A stretch of DNA of 64,000 nt from Pseudahrensia aquimaris. GTDB taxonomy: Bacteria > Pseudomonadota > Alphaproteobacteria > Rhizobiales > Rhizobiaceae. Under the pieces are notes generated by a model that was not told the DNA's origin, made no database searches, and saw only the letters and a program-made list of their open reading frames with translations. Location of the stretch: assembly GCF_042676045.1 (NCBI RefSeq), contig NZ_JBHTJV010000005.1:186001-250000 (forward strand), read 5' to 3'. Both the position numbers and the translations under genes were made by a program. Of the stretch, positions 1 through 10,300 are shown piece after piece (positions within the stretch are counted from its first letter, which is position 1; every line of letters begins with the position of its first letter).

Positions 1-1477
1 ACAGGAAGTAAGCCAGCTTCACCTTCTCGCCGTGCACCTGCGCCGTGCCGCGAAGACCGATGCGCGGCTTCGCAACATCGTCGGCAAAACGTGCCTTCAC
101 GCGATAACTCAATGCTCCTGCACCATCAGGCGCAGCGTGGAAACTGGCGGAGGTCAGCACACCATCGATTGGCTGAAGCGGATCAGAATCAAGATAAAGC
201 TGCACATGGGCATCCTTCTCCAACACGATGGCGTCAGCGACCGGAAGGTTGACCGAAATCTCAACATTCGTGGGGTCAGCAATGCGCATAATGCGCTCGC
301 CTGTCGAAACAGGACGACCCGTCCATGTGTCTTTGTCTGCAAAAATCACCAGCCCGCCTACAGCGGCCTTCACCACAGACTTGCCGAGCAATTCCTTGGC
401 GTAGTCGTATTCGCCAGCCTTCAACGTCAACTCGCTCTGAGCGATGGACAGTTCGCGCTTGGCGATTGGGTCTGCAAACGACGTACGCAACGCCTGCGCA
501 TAGCGTGCTTCGGCTACGCTGACCGCTTGGCCCGCCAGCTTCACACGGTTGCGCAAGTCTGTGTCCGAATAGGAAAACAGCGCGGTGCCCGCTTCAACCA
601 TCGTGTTGGGGTCGACCTTTACAGTCTCGATCACACCATCAATGGGAGCGGCCACGATATTGGCATCTGCCGCCGTCACTTCAGCAGGTGCAAGCACGGT
701 CAGCGGCACGGGAATGAAACCAGCGAGCAAAACCGCAATCGCTCCAAGCCCCATAAACAGCGAGCGCGAGCGCAAACGGCGTTTGGTTTTGCGCGGGCCA
801 GACAGAGCCTCCCACGCGTGGGAATAGGTTTCGCAAAGACGGGCGGCGGCCACGAGGCTGCGCTCATCCCATTCGCTTTCGCGGGTAAAGGCCAGGTGCG
901 CAAAGATCGTGCCGTCGCGCAGCATCAATGGCAGCATTGCCATCTGTCCAAACGGATAGGACTTGGCATCAATGTCGCCCTGCTCCGCCTCGCGGTGGAC
1001 GTCAAAGGTCACAATCTTGTCAGAATTTTCACCCTTTAGCTTGTTCTTGGCGAGGGACTCAATCCAGCGAATAAATGTTGACGAGCGGTCAACAGCCGAA
1101 AGCGATGAGACAGCTTGAACTCGGTGACCCTTTTTGCCGTGGCGCAGCAGCAGCATAGACTGGCGATATTGCAGTGCAGCCCGCGAACCGTTGACCATTA
1201 AATAGCCAAGCTCCGCTTCGCTTTCGGCTTTGCGTGCTTCGCGCTCAAGGCTCAACATACCGTTGGCGATGTCACTTTCAGAAGCTGCACGAGGTTTTGC
1301 AGTTTTTTCAGGCGCAGGTTTTCCCTGTTGCGGCGCAGATGGTTTTGTCCGCACTTCAACACGATCGGCCGGTTTGGCGCTCAATCGTCCAAGACGCGAA
1401 AAAGCAGAACTGCTTTCGCCGCCCTGCCCGTCTGTCTTCGCCGTGTTTTGTGGCATCCCTGCTGTTGCCTTGTTCAT
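1..1477 (-). CDS. HlyD-like periplasmic adaptor (partial, runs off left edge)
   Basis: Membrane-fusion/adaptor protein expected to bridge an inner-membrane exporter and the outer-membrane TolC-like protein encoded upstream in the same operon. Read on the minus strand from an ATG at 1477, it has about 230 cytoplasmic residues of unusual type, a single membrane segment near residues 237-262 (GAIAVLLAGFIPVPLTVL), then a lipoyl/hairpin/beta-barrel layout typical of HlyD proteins (IVAAPIDGVIETV, later GLVIFADKDTWTGRPV and GLRGTAQV). The C-terminus lies outside the window. It starts 73 bases after the smaller adaptor gene. The long N-terminal cytoplasmic part, which contains a possible GAF-like stretch, is not usual for RTX-type HlyD and resembles adaptors found with giant LEPR-XLL proteins. 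The exported substrate is inferred from gene order only. Confidence 0.85.
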   Translation of the reverse strand, partial: MNKATAGMPQNTAKTDGQGGESSSAFSRLGRLSAKPADRVEVRTKPSAPQQGKPAPEKTAKPRAASESDIANGMLSLEREARKAESEAELGYLMVNGSRAALQYRQSMLLLRHGKKGHRVQAVSSLSAVDRSSTFIRWIESLAKNKLKGENSDKIVTFDVHREAEQGDIDAKSYPFGQMAMLPLMLRDGTIFAHLAFTRESEWDERSLVAAARLCETYSHAWEALSGPRKTKRRLRSRSLFMGLGAIAVLLAGFIPVPLTVLAPAEVTAADANIVAAPIDGVIETVKVDPNTMVEAGTALFSYSDTDLRNRVKLAGQAVSVAEARYAQALRTSFADPIAKRELSIAQSELTLKAGEYDYAKELLGKSVVKAAVGGLVIFADKDTWTGRPVSTGERIMRIADPTNVEISVNLPVADAIVLEKDAHVQLYLDSDPLQPIDGVLTSASFHAAPDGAGALSYRVKARFADDVAKPRIGLRGTAQVHGEKVKLAYFL

Positions 1478-1550
1478 TCGGTTTTCCCGCTTTGTCTTAA
1501 AGGCTGATAGCCGGCGCGAGCATGTCGCGCCGGCTGAAATGTCATTGACC

Positions 1551-2414
1551 TCAATTGGTCGGAGGGTTGAACTTTGCAGTCCCGCTCATGCCAGCCAGAA
1601 CATTCGCAGGACGCTGCACGAACGTGCCCGTCAGCTTGATCGTCTGGCTAACAGCATCAACTTTGGCACCGAGACGCTCAACGCGGGCCTTGAAGCTCTT
1701 GCCCAGTTCATCAACCTCGAAATCAAACTCGGACCCTTTGTTCACCCAACGCAACCATGTTGATGGAACGATCAGATCCAGCTCCAGCGCGCTGTCATCA
1801 ACAACCGTCATGATCGGCGCATTGGCAGCAGGAATTTCGTAAGGCTCGGCATGGCGTTCAACCACACGACCGTTGAACGGAGCTGCTATACGGCAGAGGC
1901 TGATTACCTCAGTCAGCGCATCAACAGAAGCCTTGGCTGATGCAACATCAGCGGCAGCTTCGCGCACTTCTTGGGAACCCGCAGCACCACGAGATTTCAA
2001 ACGGCGCTTGCCCTGATAAAAGGACGAAGCCTTGTTCAAAGATGCGTTCGCACCGCGCAAATCAGCCCGCTGGCGAGCGCAATCAAACAGAACCAGCTCA
2101 TCACCTTTTTTGAAAGTCTGGCCGTTCTTGAACGGCAACTTTTCGATCTTGGCGGCAACACCAGCACCCAGGGTCACTTCAGCATTTGGCTCAACCACAC
2201 CACGCGCATCGTATGCACTTGTCTTCGTGTCATTGACCGAAGCCGTGGTCGTTTTGTCGACATTGCCCTTACGAACCTTTTTCATCAATTCTTTGCGCTG
2301 CTCTGTGGTCATTTCCTGAACCGCAGTTGAAGCGGATTGTCCGGCATGACCGGGTACCGCCAGCATGGTAGCCAGACCGATGGTCACGGTGGTGGCAAGA
2401 ATGGTCGTTTTCAT
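1551..2414 (-). CDS. Periplasmic adaptor subunit, RND/HlyD type
   Basis: A 287-residue membrane-fusion protein. The start at 2414 is chosen because it opens directly with a signal peptide (MKTTILATTVTIGLATML, cleavage near AGQ); an upstream ATG at about 2432 and a start at 2459 are also possible. After a short linker the chain has the split lipoyl half-motifs (VEPNAEVTLGAGVAAKIEKL and later CRIAAPFNGRVVERH) flanking an alpha-helical hairpin (residues about 110-165), then a beta-barrel domain. This is shorter than most RND adaptors (350-400 residues) and lacks the membrane-proximal domain. It sits between the TolC-like gene (21 bases upstream) and a second adaptor, so it probably serves the same export apparatus. 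Confidence 0.85.
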   Translation of the reverse strand: MKTTILATTVTIGLATMLAVPGHAGQSASTAVQEMTTEQRKELMKKVRKGNVDKTTTASVNDTKTSAYDARGVVEPNAEVTLGAGVAAKIEKLPFKNGQTFKKGDELVLFDCARQRADLRGANASLNKASSFYQGKRRLKSRGAAGSQEVREAAADVASAKASVDALTEVISLCRIAAPFNGRVVERHAEPYEIPAANAPIMTVVDDSALELDLIVPSTWLRWVNKGSEFDFEVDELGKSFKARVERLGAKVDAVSQTIKLTGTFVQRPANVLAGMSGTAKFNPPTN

Positions 2415-2480
2415 GATTGCAACTTCTTTCATCATCACTTGATCGGAGCCGCCCAACACACAATGCTAGGCGGCAACTGG

Positions 2481-4163
2481 TTATCGATCGTTATTGATTA
2501 TCTGCGGTGTTTTAGACGTATTGGGCTTACCCAAGCCCATAACGTCGCGCAGGAAATTACCCTTTTTGCGCGTCACAGAACCGGTGCGCAGGTCGCCCCA
2601 GTCTTTCGTCTCTTTGACGAAAGGATCTTTGTTGTAGGTAGAAGTCTTGTTTGTGACCGCATGGACATGACCCTGCTGCGCGCGGAAACGTTTGGCAGAT
2701 GCCATCGCACTGGTGATGCCAGACTTGTCACCACGTTCAATCCACATGCCCTTGAGCGAGGATGCGAGACTGTCGACCGACTGGTTTGTGTCGAATTTGC
2801 CGGGATACGGGTCAAGACCCATAGAAGCGAAGATGTTGGCATAGGCGTTTTGCAGATCGGCATATGCGATATCCGCAGCCACCTGAGACGCCAGCGTGTT
2901 CATTTCTTCGCGGATGAGCGTCTGTTCGCTTGCCTGACCTTCATCATTGCTGATGCGAATTTGCTTCAAGATGCCCTTCTGCACTTTCAGGTGCTTGCGC
3001 GCCGTGTGGTACAGCTTGTGCGAATGTCCGTAGCGTACGCGGCTCACATGAACTTGCGTGATGATTGCCATCGTCACGGCCAGTGCACGAGCGTCCAGCA
3101 CTTCCTCTTCAGCAGCGATCAAACGCTTTTGAGCGGGATACTTGAACACCTGCATGACGTTCCACGTCGCACGAGCGCCCCAACCAACCCAATTGGAATT
3201 GTAGAGGTAGCTGTCGCTGTCCCAGTTGGCCGAGGCAAACAGGTTCACACCAGGAAGCAGTTCAAGCAGCGCCCGCTTGGATTCTTTGGCGTTGATGCGC
3301 AACTTGTATTGTATGTCGCGAATTTCCGGGCGGTTTTCCAGAGCAGCAAAAACCATTTCCTCGCCGTCCATATCGAGCGAATTGTCATGCACGCCAGATT
3401 TCGGCGCAGCCAATTGGAAGTGTTCGCCGGGACGAATGTTCATGAGAGCAGCTAGCTGCAATTTGGCGAGCGATAGGTCTTTCTGCAGACGCTGGATGCG
3501 CTGCTGGATCTCGACCAGTTCACGCTGATATGTCAGCGCGGTCAGCGGCGAGGCTTCGCCGTCCAGTTGCAGTTTTTCTGAGTTCTTCAGCGCACGCTTC
3601 GCACGGCCTTCAAGAGCACGAAGCCCTTTCACCAGACGATCAGCCGACACGGCACGCCAATAGGCGGTACGCACGTCTTCAATCACACGGTTGATGATCT
3701 TGCGACGGTTCTCTTCGGCAACCAAAACCTGATCGGCTGCTTGTTGAGCACGGACGTAGCTGAGGCCGAAATCAAGAATGTTCCAGGACAGCGAAATATC
3801 CTCTTGGAACTTCTCGCGGTCGGGAAACAGAATTGAATTCTTGTTGCCGGAATTGTTATCGCGGCCAGAATAGAGCGCAGACGTTGCCAGCTTCGGTAGC
3901 GTATCAAGACGCGCCGTCTCAAGTTTCCGGGCAGCCAGCGATTCATTGAAAATCTCAACATGGAAGTCGAGATTGTATTTCAATGCACGCGCCATCGCTT
4001 CATGGATGGTAATGCCCTTTGTGATCGGCTCTTGTTGGGCTGTAACCCGTGCGAGCTTGTCATCTGCAAAACTTTTGACAGAACCTGTCGTCAGCGGCTT
4101 CGGAGAAATACTGCAGGCAGAGACTGTCAATGCCAATGCCGTGGTGAGAATTATACGCTTCAC
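2481..4163 (-). CDS. TolC-family outer-membrane efflux lipoprotein
   Basis: A 560-residue outer-membrane factor. The GTG start at 4163 is preceded by GAGGG. The N-terminus is a lipoprotein signal peptide with lipobox VSAC, placing the lipidated cysteine at residue 17. Long helical repeats of the OEP type follow, with two related halves (for example VRTAYWRAVSADRLVKGLRA and later LQNAYANIFASMGLDPY). The last 70 or so residues form a basic, hydrophilic tail not typical of TolC. The gene follows the giant surface protein in one minus-strand unit and precedes two adaptor genes, so it likely forms the outer-membrane duct for that protein. NodT-type lipoproteins of multidrug pumps are an alternative family assignment, but no RND pump gene is present here. 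Confidence 0.88.
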   Translation of the reverse strand: MKRIILTTALALTVSACSISPKPLTTGSVKSFADDKLARVTAQQEPITKGITIHEAMARALKYNLDFHVEIFNESLAARKLETARLDTLPKLATSALYSGRDNNSGNKNSILFPDREKFQEDISLSWNILDFGLSYVRAQQAADQVLVAEENRRKIINRVIEDVRTAYWRAVSADRLVKGLRALEGRAKRALKNSEKLQLDGEASPLTALTYQRELVEIQQRIQRLQKDLSLAKLQLAALMNIRPGEHFQLAAPKSGVHDNSLDMDGEEMVFAALENRPEIRDIQYKLRINAKESKRALLELLPGVNLFASANWDSDSYLYNSNWVGWGARATWNVMQVFKYPAQKRLIAAEEEVLDARALAVTMAIITQVHVSRVRYGHSHKLYHTARKHLKVQKGILKQIRISNDEGQASEQTLIREEMNTLASQVAADIAYADLQNAYANIFASMGLDPYPGKFDTNQSVDSLASSLKGMWIERGDKSGITSAMASAKRFRAQQGHVHAVTNKTSTYNKDPFVKETKDWGDLRTGSVTRKKGNFLRDVMGLGKPNTSKTPQIINNDR

Positions 4164-4320
4164 TGTTACGCCCTCGTACTACCTTGATTTGCCCAGCATG
4201 TCGGCAACGACACTTAGGGCGGTTTCAAGGTCATTTATCGCTTGTTAGGGCTAATGAAGACTTAACGCCGCCATGAATTTTTCCTTTTTCTTCACCATAA
4301 ATACAATCAACCGAAACAAG

Positions 4321-4356
4321 AAAAAGGGGAACTTCCAGTTGGAAATTCCCCTTTTT
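4321..4356. terminator. Hairpin with A/T tracts downstream of the giant adhesin gene
   Basis: Between the giant protein stop (4382) and the TolC-like start (4163) lies an inverted repeat: AAAAAGGGGAA plus TTCC on the left pairs with GGAA plus TTCCCCTTTTT on the right around a short AGTT loop. The minus-strand transcript would end in a U run, as would a plus-strand one. It may act as a partial terminator that lowers expression of the secretion genes relative to the very large surface protein. Confidence 0.7.
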
Positions 4357-4381
4357 ATCAGCGCACTAAATTATTGAGCAG

Positions 4382-7300
4382 TTACTTTGACCCGCGTATG
4401 CGTTCAGGCTCCACCGGTTTTTCAATTACCGGCGCACCCGCTTTCTCATCTTTCCCGTCATCAACAAGCTCAACAACAGAGCCGTCGGCCAGGTCAACGC
4501 GCACCATACGCTTGGCTTCTTCACCAATGCTCAATTCCAGCTCCACCGCGATCACATTCGCTGGCGGATTAGCGGAAATAAACCCGGCTCGCAGAACCTT
4601 CATCCATGCAGGCAGTTCGTCTCCACCACGAAGTGCAATGGTCAGATCATCCATAAAAGAGCGGTCATCGCCAGGCATCGTAATTTCGATAAACAAGGCT
4701 GCTCCGGTGCGGTTGGCCTCGATGGTTAGATTCTCCACGCTTACAGCTTCAGAACTACCCGGCAGGTATGTGTCTTCAGAAACGGCTGCACCGATCCACT
4801 CACCAGCAGCATCGAGATCATCGAATGCTTCCTCTGGAATAGCCCCACCCACGATTGAAGCGGACTGCGTTGCGTTCAGCGAGTCCATACCATCAACTGC
4901 TGCTGTCAAGATCAGTGAATTGTCGTCCAGCAGATCGATGCCGGACAGGTCTTCTGCTTCATTGAGAGCGTCAAGCAGCGATGAGTTTGAAACTTCTGTT
5001 GCACTGACCAAGCGCGACGGTGTCAACGCAAACGCGCTTGCCTCATCGGCAGCCACGCCACCAAACTTGGGCTCTTCAACCGCTGATCCCAAATCGAACA
5101 CACGCAATGTCAAAGTCTGTGAAACGACACCACCCTGACCATCGTCAGCAGTCATGATCACGTAGTAAGGCTCAACCCGCTGCGTGCCAGCTTCCAGCGT
5201 GCCGGAAATCAGGGCAGAATCGGGAGCGAAAGTTAGGCCAGCCGGCAGTCCAGTCACTTGGAAAGTCAGCGGATCGGTATCGTTGCCACCATCGACGAAT
5301 GCAGCAGAGACATCAAAGAAAACATCCTGCGTCTCTTGAGTGCGTATGATAGGCGCCGGGCCAGTTGGAACAGGCGCCTCATTTTGTGGCACGAACGTTA
5401 CCACGGTAGCAGCCGTGCCACCTTGGTTATCGTCCGCTGCCAGTGCCACCGTCACGGGGCCAAACAGAGCAGCGTCGCTCGGCACAGTGCCGGTCAGCAC
5501 TCCATTTGAAACGTCATAGCTCATCCAGACGGGAAGCCCGGTTGCATCAATCGTCAGCACATCGCCATCCGCGTCATTGAACAAATCGCCAACCACATAG
5601 GCAAAATCGCTGCCTTCAAACAGTGGCACAGTCTGTGCGGGAGACGCGGTTGGGATCGTGTTGAGCACGTCCATGTTGAACGACACGCTAGCGACCGGGC
5701 TGAGACCGTCCGTCGCTTCCACTGTGATCGTATAAGGTCCGCTCTGCGAAGCATCAGAGGCAATCTGGCCGCTGATAATGCCCGTTGAAGCGTTGATCGA
5801 TAGACCAGCCGGCAAGCCGCTGGCCGCGAACGCAAGCGCGTCGCCATCCACATCAGCGAAGTGTTGGCCCATCGGCAGATTGACAATTTCGCCGTCATTC
5901 AAAGTCCGGTTGGAAGGCGTGGAAACCGCCAGCGTCGGATCGTTCACCGGCGTCACGTCGTAGATGATCTCGGCGCTTGCCGTGTCTGTGCCGTCGCTTA
6001 CCGTATAGCTTACTACGACTTGACCGAAGAAATCCGGGTTTGGCGTGAACAGAAGCGTTTCGCCATCAGCATCGACTACGATTGTGCCGTTATCGACAGG
6101 GACGGAACTACCAGCCGAAACCGCGATGCCTTGCACTGCGGTCAACGTCAACGGATCACCTTCCGGATCGCTGTCGTTAGCGGCAATCGGATTGAATGAA
6201 ACACTGGTATCTTCAGCCAAAATGACCGGGCCATCATCTTGCGGACGTGGCGCATCGTTGACCGGGATCACATCAATGGAAACACTGGACACATCGCTCG
6301 CCTGCCCGTCCGTGACGCGGTAAGAGAAACTTATGGCACCGTTGTAATCGGCAGCGGGCACAAATTCGACATCCATACCGTCAGCAGCAAGCGTTACGCT
6401 GCCATTGGCAATATTGACCGTCTCGCCGGGCGCAATCGCAACACCGTCAATTTCGATGATCTGCAACACATCGCCATCAAGATCGGTGTCATTGGCCAGT
6501 GGCGAAATCGTTATCGTCCCATCTTCCAGCATGGTGAAGCCAGCATCAGCTTGAGCAACGGGAACATCGTTGACTGAGATCACTTCAATGGTGCTCGTCG
6601 CGGCAGGGGAATCGTCCGTGCCATCATTGACCGTTACCGAGAACACGCGGTCGTCAGTCGATGGCGATTCAGAATCTGACGAGTAAAGAACGGAAGCGAG
6701 AGCCGCTTCGTATTCCGCCAAAGTGGCTGTACCAGTCATCAGCACGGTCACAGGACCAGGCGCGGAAAGCGTCCCGGATGGCGTAACCGAAATCGAGATC
6801 GGGCCAACATTTGCCGGCGCCGAGACAATATCGCCTACCTGCCCATTGGTCAGTTGCACCACAGCGCTTTCAATATTCGCGTCGTCAACGTCTCCAACAG
6901 CAACCGAAGAACCGATCACTGCAATCGGCGCATCATTCTCGGTGTATTGGGCAACATAATTATCACCGCTACCGCCACCGTTCAGATCAACATCCGGTTC
7001 GTCGTTCACGGAAGAAACCAGAACATCGACAAAGGCCGAAGCCGTAGCGCCGTCGCCATCGGTGATCGTGTATTCAAAGCCAGCTGCACCAAAGAAATTT
7101 GCATCAGGGGTGAACTCAATCAAACCGGAACCATTAAGCGCAACCGTGCCATTGAGCGGATTGCCGACGCCGGAGAACACCAGTGGTGCCGCCTCAAGAT
7201 CGGTATCATTGGCCATCAGATCAGCCGGATCGACAGTCAGAACACCGTCCTCATCAATTGATAGAGCCTGATCCGCATTTGCTACCGGCAGATCGTTGAC

Positions 7301-10300
7301 GCTGACGACATTGATCGTCGTTGTCACAACGATTGATGTGTCTTCGCCATCAAATGCAGTCATTTCCAGAACGCGCGGCGTTGTGTCCGGCTCTTCCGTC
7401 ACATTCGCGTATTCAATCGCGGCAAACGCCGCTTCGTATTCGGCAATAGTTCCCGTTCCAACCAAACTGATCGTCACAGGACCGGGCGCAACCAGCGAGC
7501 CGGTGGGAGAGACAAAAATTGAAATTGCACCAAGGCTGCCCGGTGCAGTGAGCCTGTCGCCAATCTGCCCGTTGGTCAGCACGATTTCCGCGCTCTCCAG
7601 TTCGGTATCATCTTGGTCGTAGATATCAAAATCAGCTGCGACGATGGAAAGCGGCGCATCGTTTTCAGTATAGGTGATGGTATAATTTACGCCGGAGGCA
7701 GCAACGCCATTCGCATCCAGTTCAGGCGCATCATTAATCGGGGTGACATCTATCGCCACCGTCGCTGTTGAGACCGCGCCATCGGGGTCGGTGATTTCGT
7801 AGTCAAAACTATCCGAACCAAAATAGGCATTGTCTGGCGTATAGATGATGTTGCCGGAACCGTTGATAACAACGGTGCCATTGGTTGCACCGGAGACGCT
7901 GGTGATCGTCAGGTTGGTATCATCAAGATCAATGTCGTTGCCAAGCAGTTCAGCAGGCGTGATCGTCAACGCCTCGTTTTCGCCAGTTGTCAGCGGGCCA
8001 TCGCCAACGGCCGTCGGCAAATCGTTGACCGCCGTGACAGCGATGCTCGATGTGGCGACCAGTGAAGTCGTCTCGCCATCGTCCGCCTGAATGGTGATCG
8101 TGCGCGTTGTCTCGTTCGGATCTTCCGAAACAGACGCATAGCGCACCGCCTGCAATGCAATCTGATAATCCGCCAAAGATGCAGAACCAAACAGTGTCAT
8201 CGTAATGGTGCCATCGACGACCAGAGCGCTGCTCGGCGTAATGGAAGCGGTGATACCAGAAGGCAGCGCTTCATGGCTCAGCACATCGCCAATACGGCCA
8301 TTTGTCAGCACAAGCGTCACACCCTCCAATTGCGCGTCGTCCACATCAGCCAGCGTAACCGTACCATCGACAACAGCGATGGGTGGGTCATTTTCAGTGT
8401 AGCTCGCCGAGAAATCGATACCGAGTTCGTTGGCATCAAGATCGATGAAAGGCGTATCGTTGACCGGCGTTACATCCAAAGTAACCGTGCCAATAGCCGT
8501 CTCGCCATTACCGTCATTGATCACGTAATCGAATTGTGCCGGACCGAAATAGTCGCTGTCCGGTGTGAACTCGATGTCACCGGATCCGGTGATCACAGCA
8601 GAACCGTTGGTCACGTTGTCGATGGACATGAAAGTAAGCGCATCGCCGTCAGGGTCGCTGTCATTGGACAACAGTGCAGATGGAGCGATGATCAAAGTGG
8701 TATCTTCTGCCAAAACAAACGGGCCGTCATTCACCGCCACTGGCGCATCATTGACGGGCACGATCAAGATTTCGCTGATAGCAATCAGCGAGGTGTCTTC
8801 GCCATCATTGGCGACAATCTCAATTTGGCGAGGCGTTACATCTGGCCGGTCGGATGAAGTTTCAAACCGCAAGGTCTGCAAAGCGGAACGATAGTCCGCT
8901 AGCGTCGCGTTGCCAGCCAGAGAAAGCTGGATTTCACCATCAACAATCAGATTGCTGCTTGGATTGACCACAAGGGTTATGCCAGCAGGCAGGGTGCCTT
9001 CAGAGAAAAGACGGTCGCCTACGAGCCCATTGGTCAGCCGCGCCGTGACAAAAGCCAAGTTGGAATCGTCGCGGTCAGTCAATGTCAGATCGGCACTAAC
9101 CAGCGCCACACCCGGCCCATTCTCAAAATATGTATCCTGATGGTCGATACCCGATGCGGTGCCATCGAGGTCAAGCTCCGGCACGTCATTCACCGACTGA
9201 ACGGTCAGTCGAACGGTCGCGATGGAAGTCTCACCATCAGCGTCGGAAATCTCATAATCAAAGGCGGCCGGCCCAAAATAATCAGCGTCTGGCACAAAGC
9301 GAATATCGCCATTGCCCATAAAGGTCACGGAACCGTTGATTGGATTGAGAACGTCCGTCACCGTTAGCGGTTCAAGATCAGGGTCCGTATCGTTAGCCAA
9401 CAGATCAGTGGGCGAAATGACAAAACTGGCGTCTTCCAGCAGAGTAAAGAAACCGTCATCGTTGGCTTGCGGTCCATCGTTTGTTGGCGATACCGAAATT
9501 GCAACCGTCGCAGAGTTGGAGTCCAAGCCGTTACCGTTTGCCGAAATCTCAATCATCCGGCCAGACAGGTTTGGAGCATCGCTGATTGTCTCAAACGTAA
9601 TCGCTTGGAGGGCGGCAGTGTAGTTGGCACTCGTTGTCGGGTTCGACAAAATAATCGTCACGGGACCGTCAGCCGTCAGACCCGTCAAGCCGCTGGAAGG
9701 GGTGACATTGGCTGCAATGCCACCGGGCAAGGCACCAATCGAAAAACGATCGCCAACAAAGCCGTTTGTAAGTGTAATAGTCAGAGTGTCGATCGTTCCA
9801 CCATCGGGGTTGAGCACAAACCCCGTGCTATCAAGCAGCGAAACTGGCGCGCCACCTTCAACATAGTTTGCCGTGTAATCGCGCCCGGGGATAACACCGT
9901 TCAAATCAATGCGCGGCGCATCAAGAACCGATGTGACGGTGATGGTCACGGTCGCGTCAGCGGTGGCACCATTGCCATCAGCAATCGTGTAGGTGAACTG
10001 AGCGGTGCCGTTGAAGTCTGCATTTGGCGTAAAGACAACATCACCCGAACCGTCAAGCACAGCGTTCCCGTTAGCGCCGCCATCAACGGCAATGATTGTG
10101 ATGGGATCAAAGTCTGCGTCGCTGTCGTTGAACAGCAATGTCGAGGCCGCAATTGTGATGCTGGAATCTTCCGCAACCGGCGTTGAAAGCACATCATCTT
10201 GCGCATCCGGCGCAACGTTAGAGCCCACTACATTGATACGGGCGGTAGCCACCAAACTCGGGTCGATGCCGTCATTGGTCTGGAACTCTATCTGACGCAG

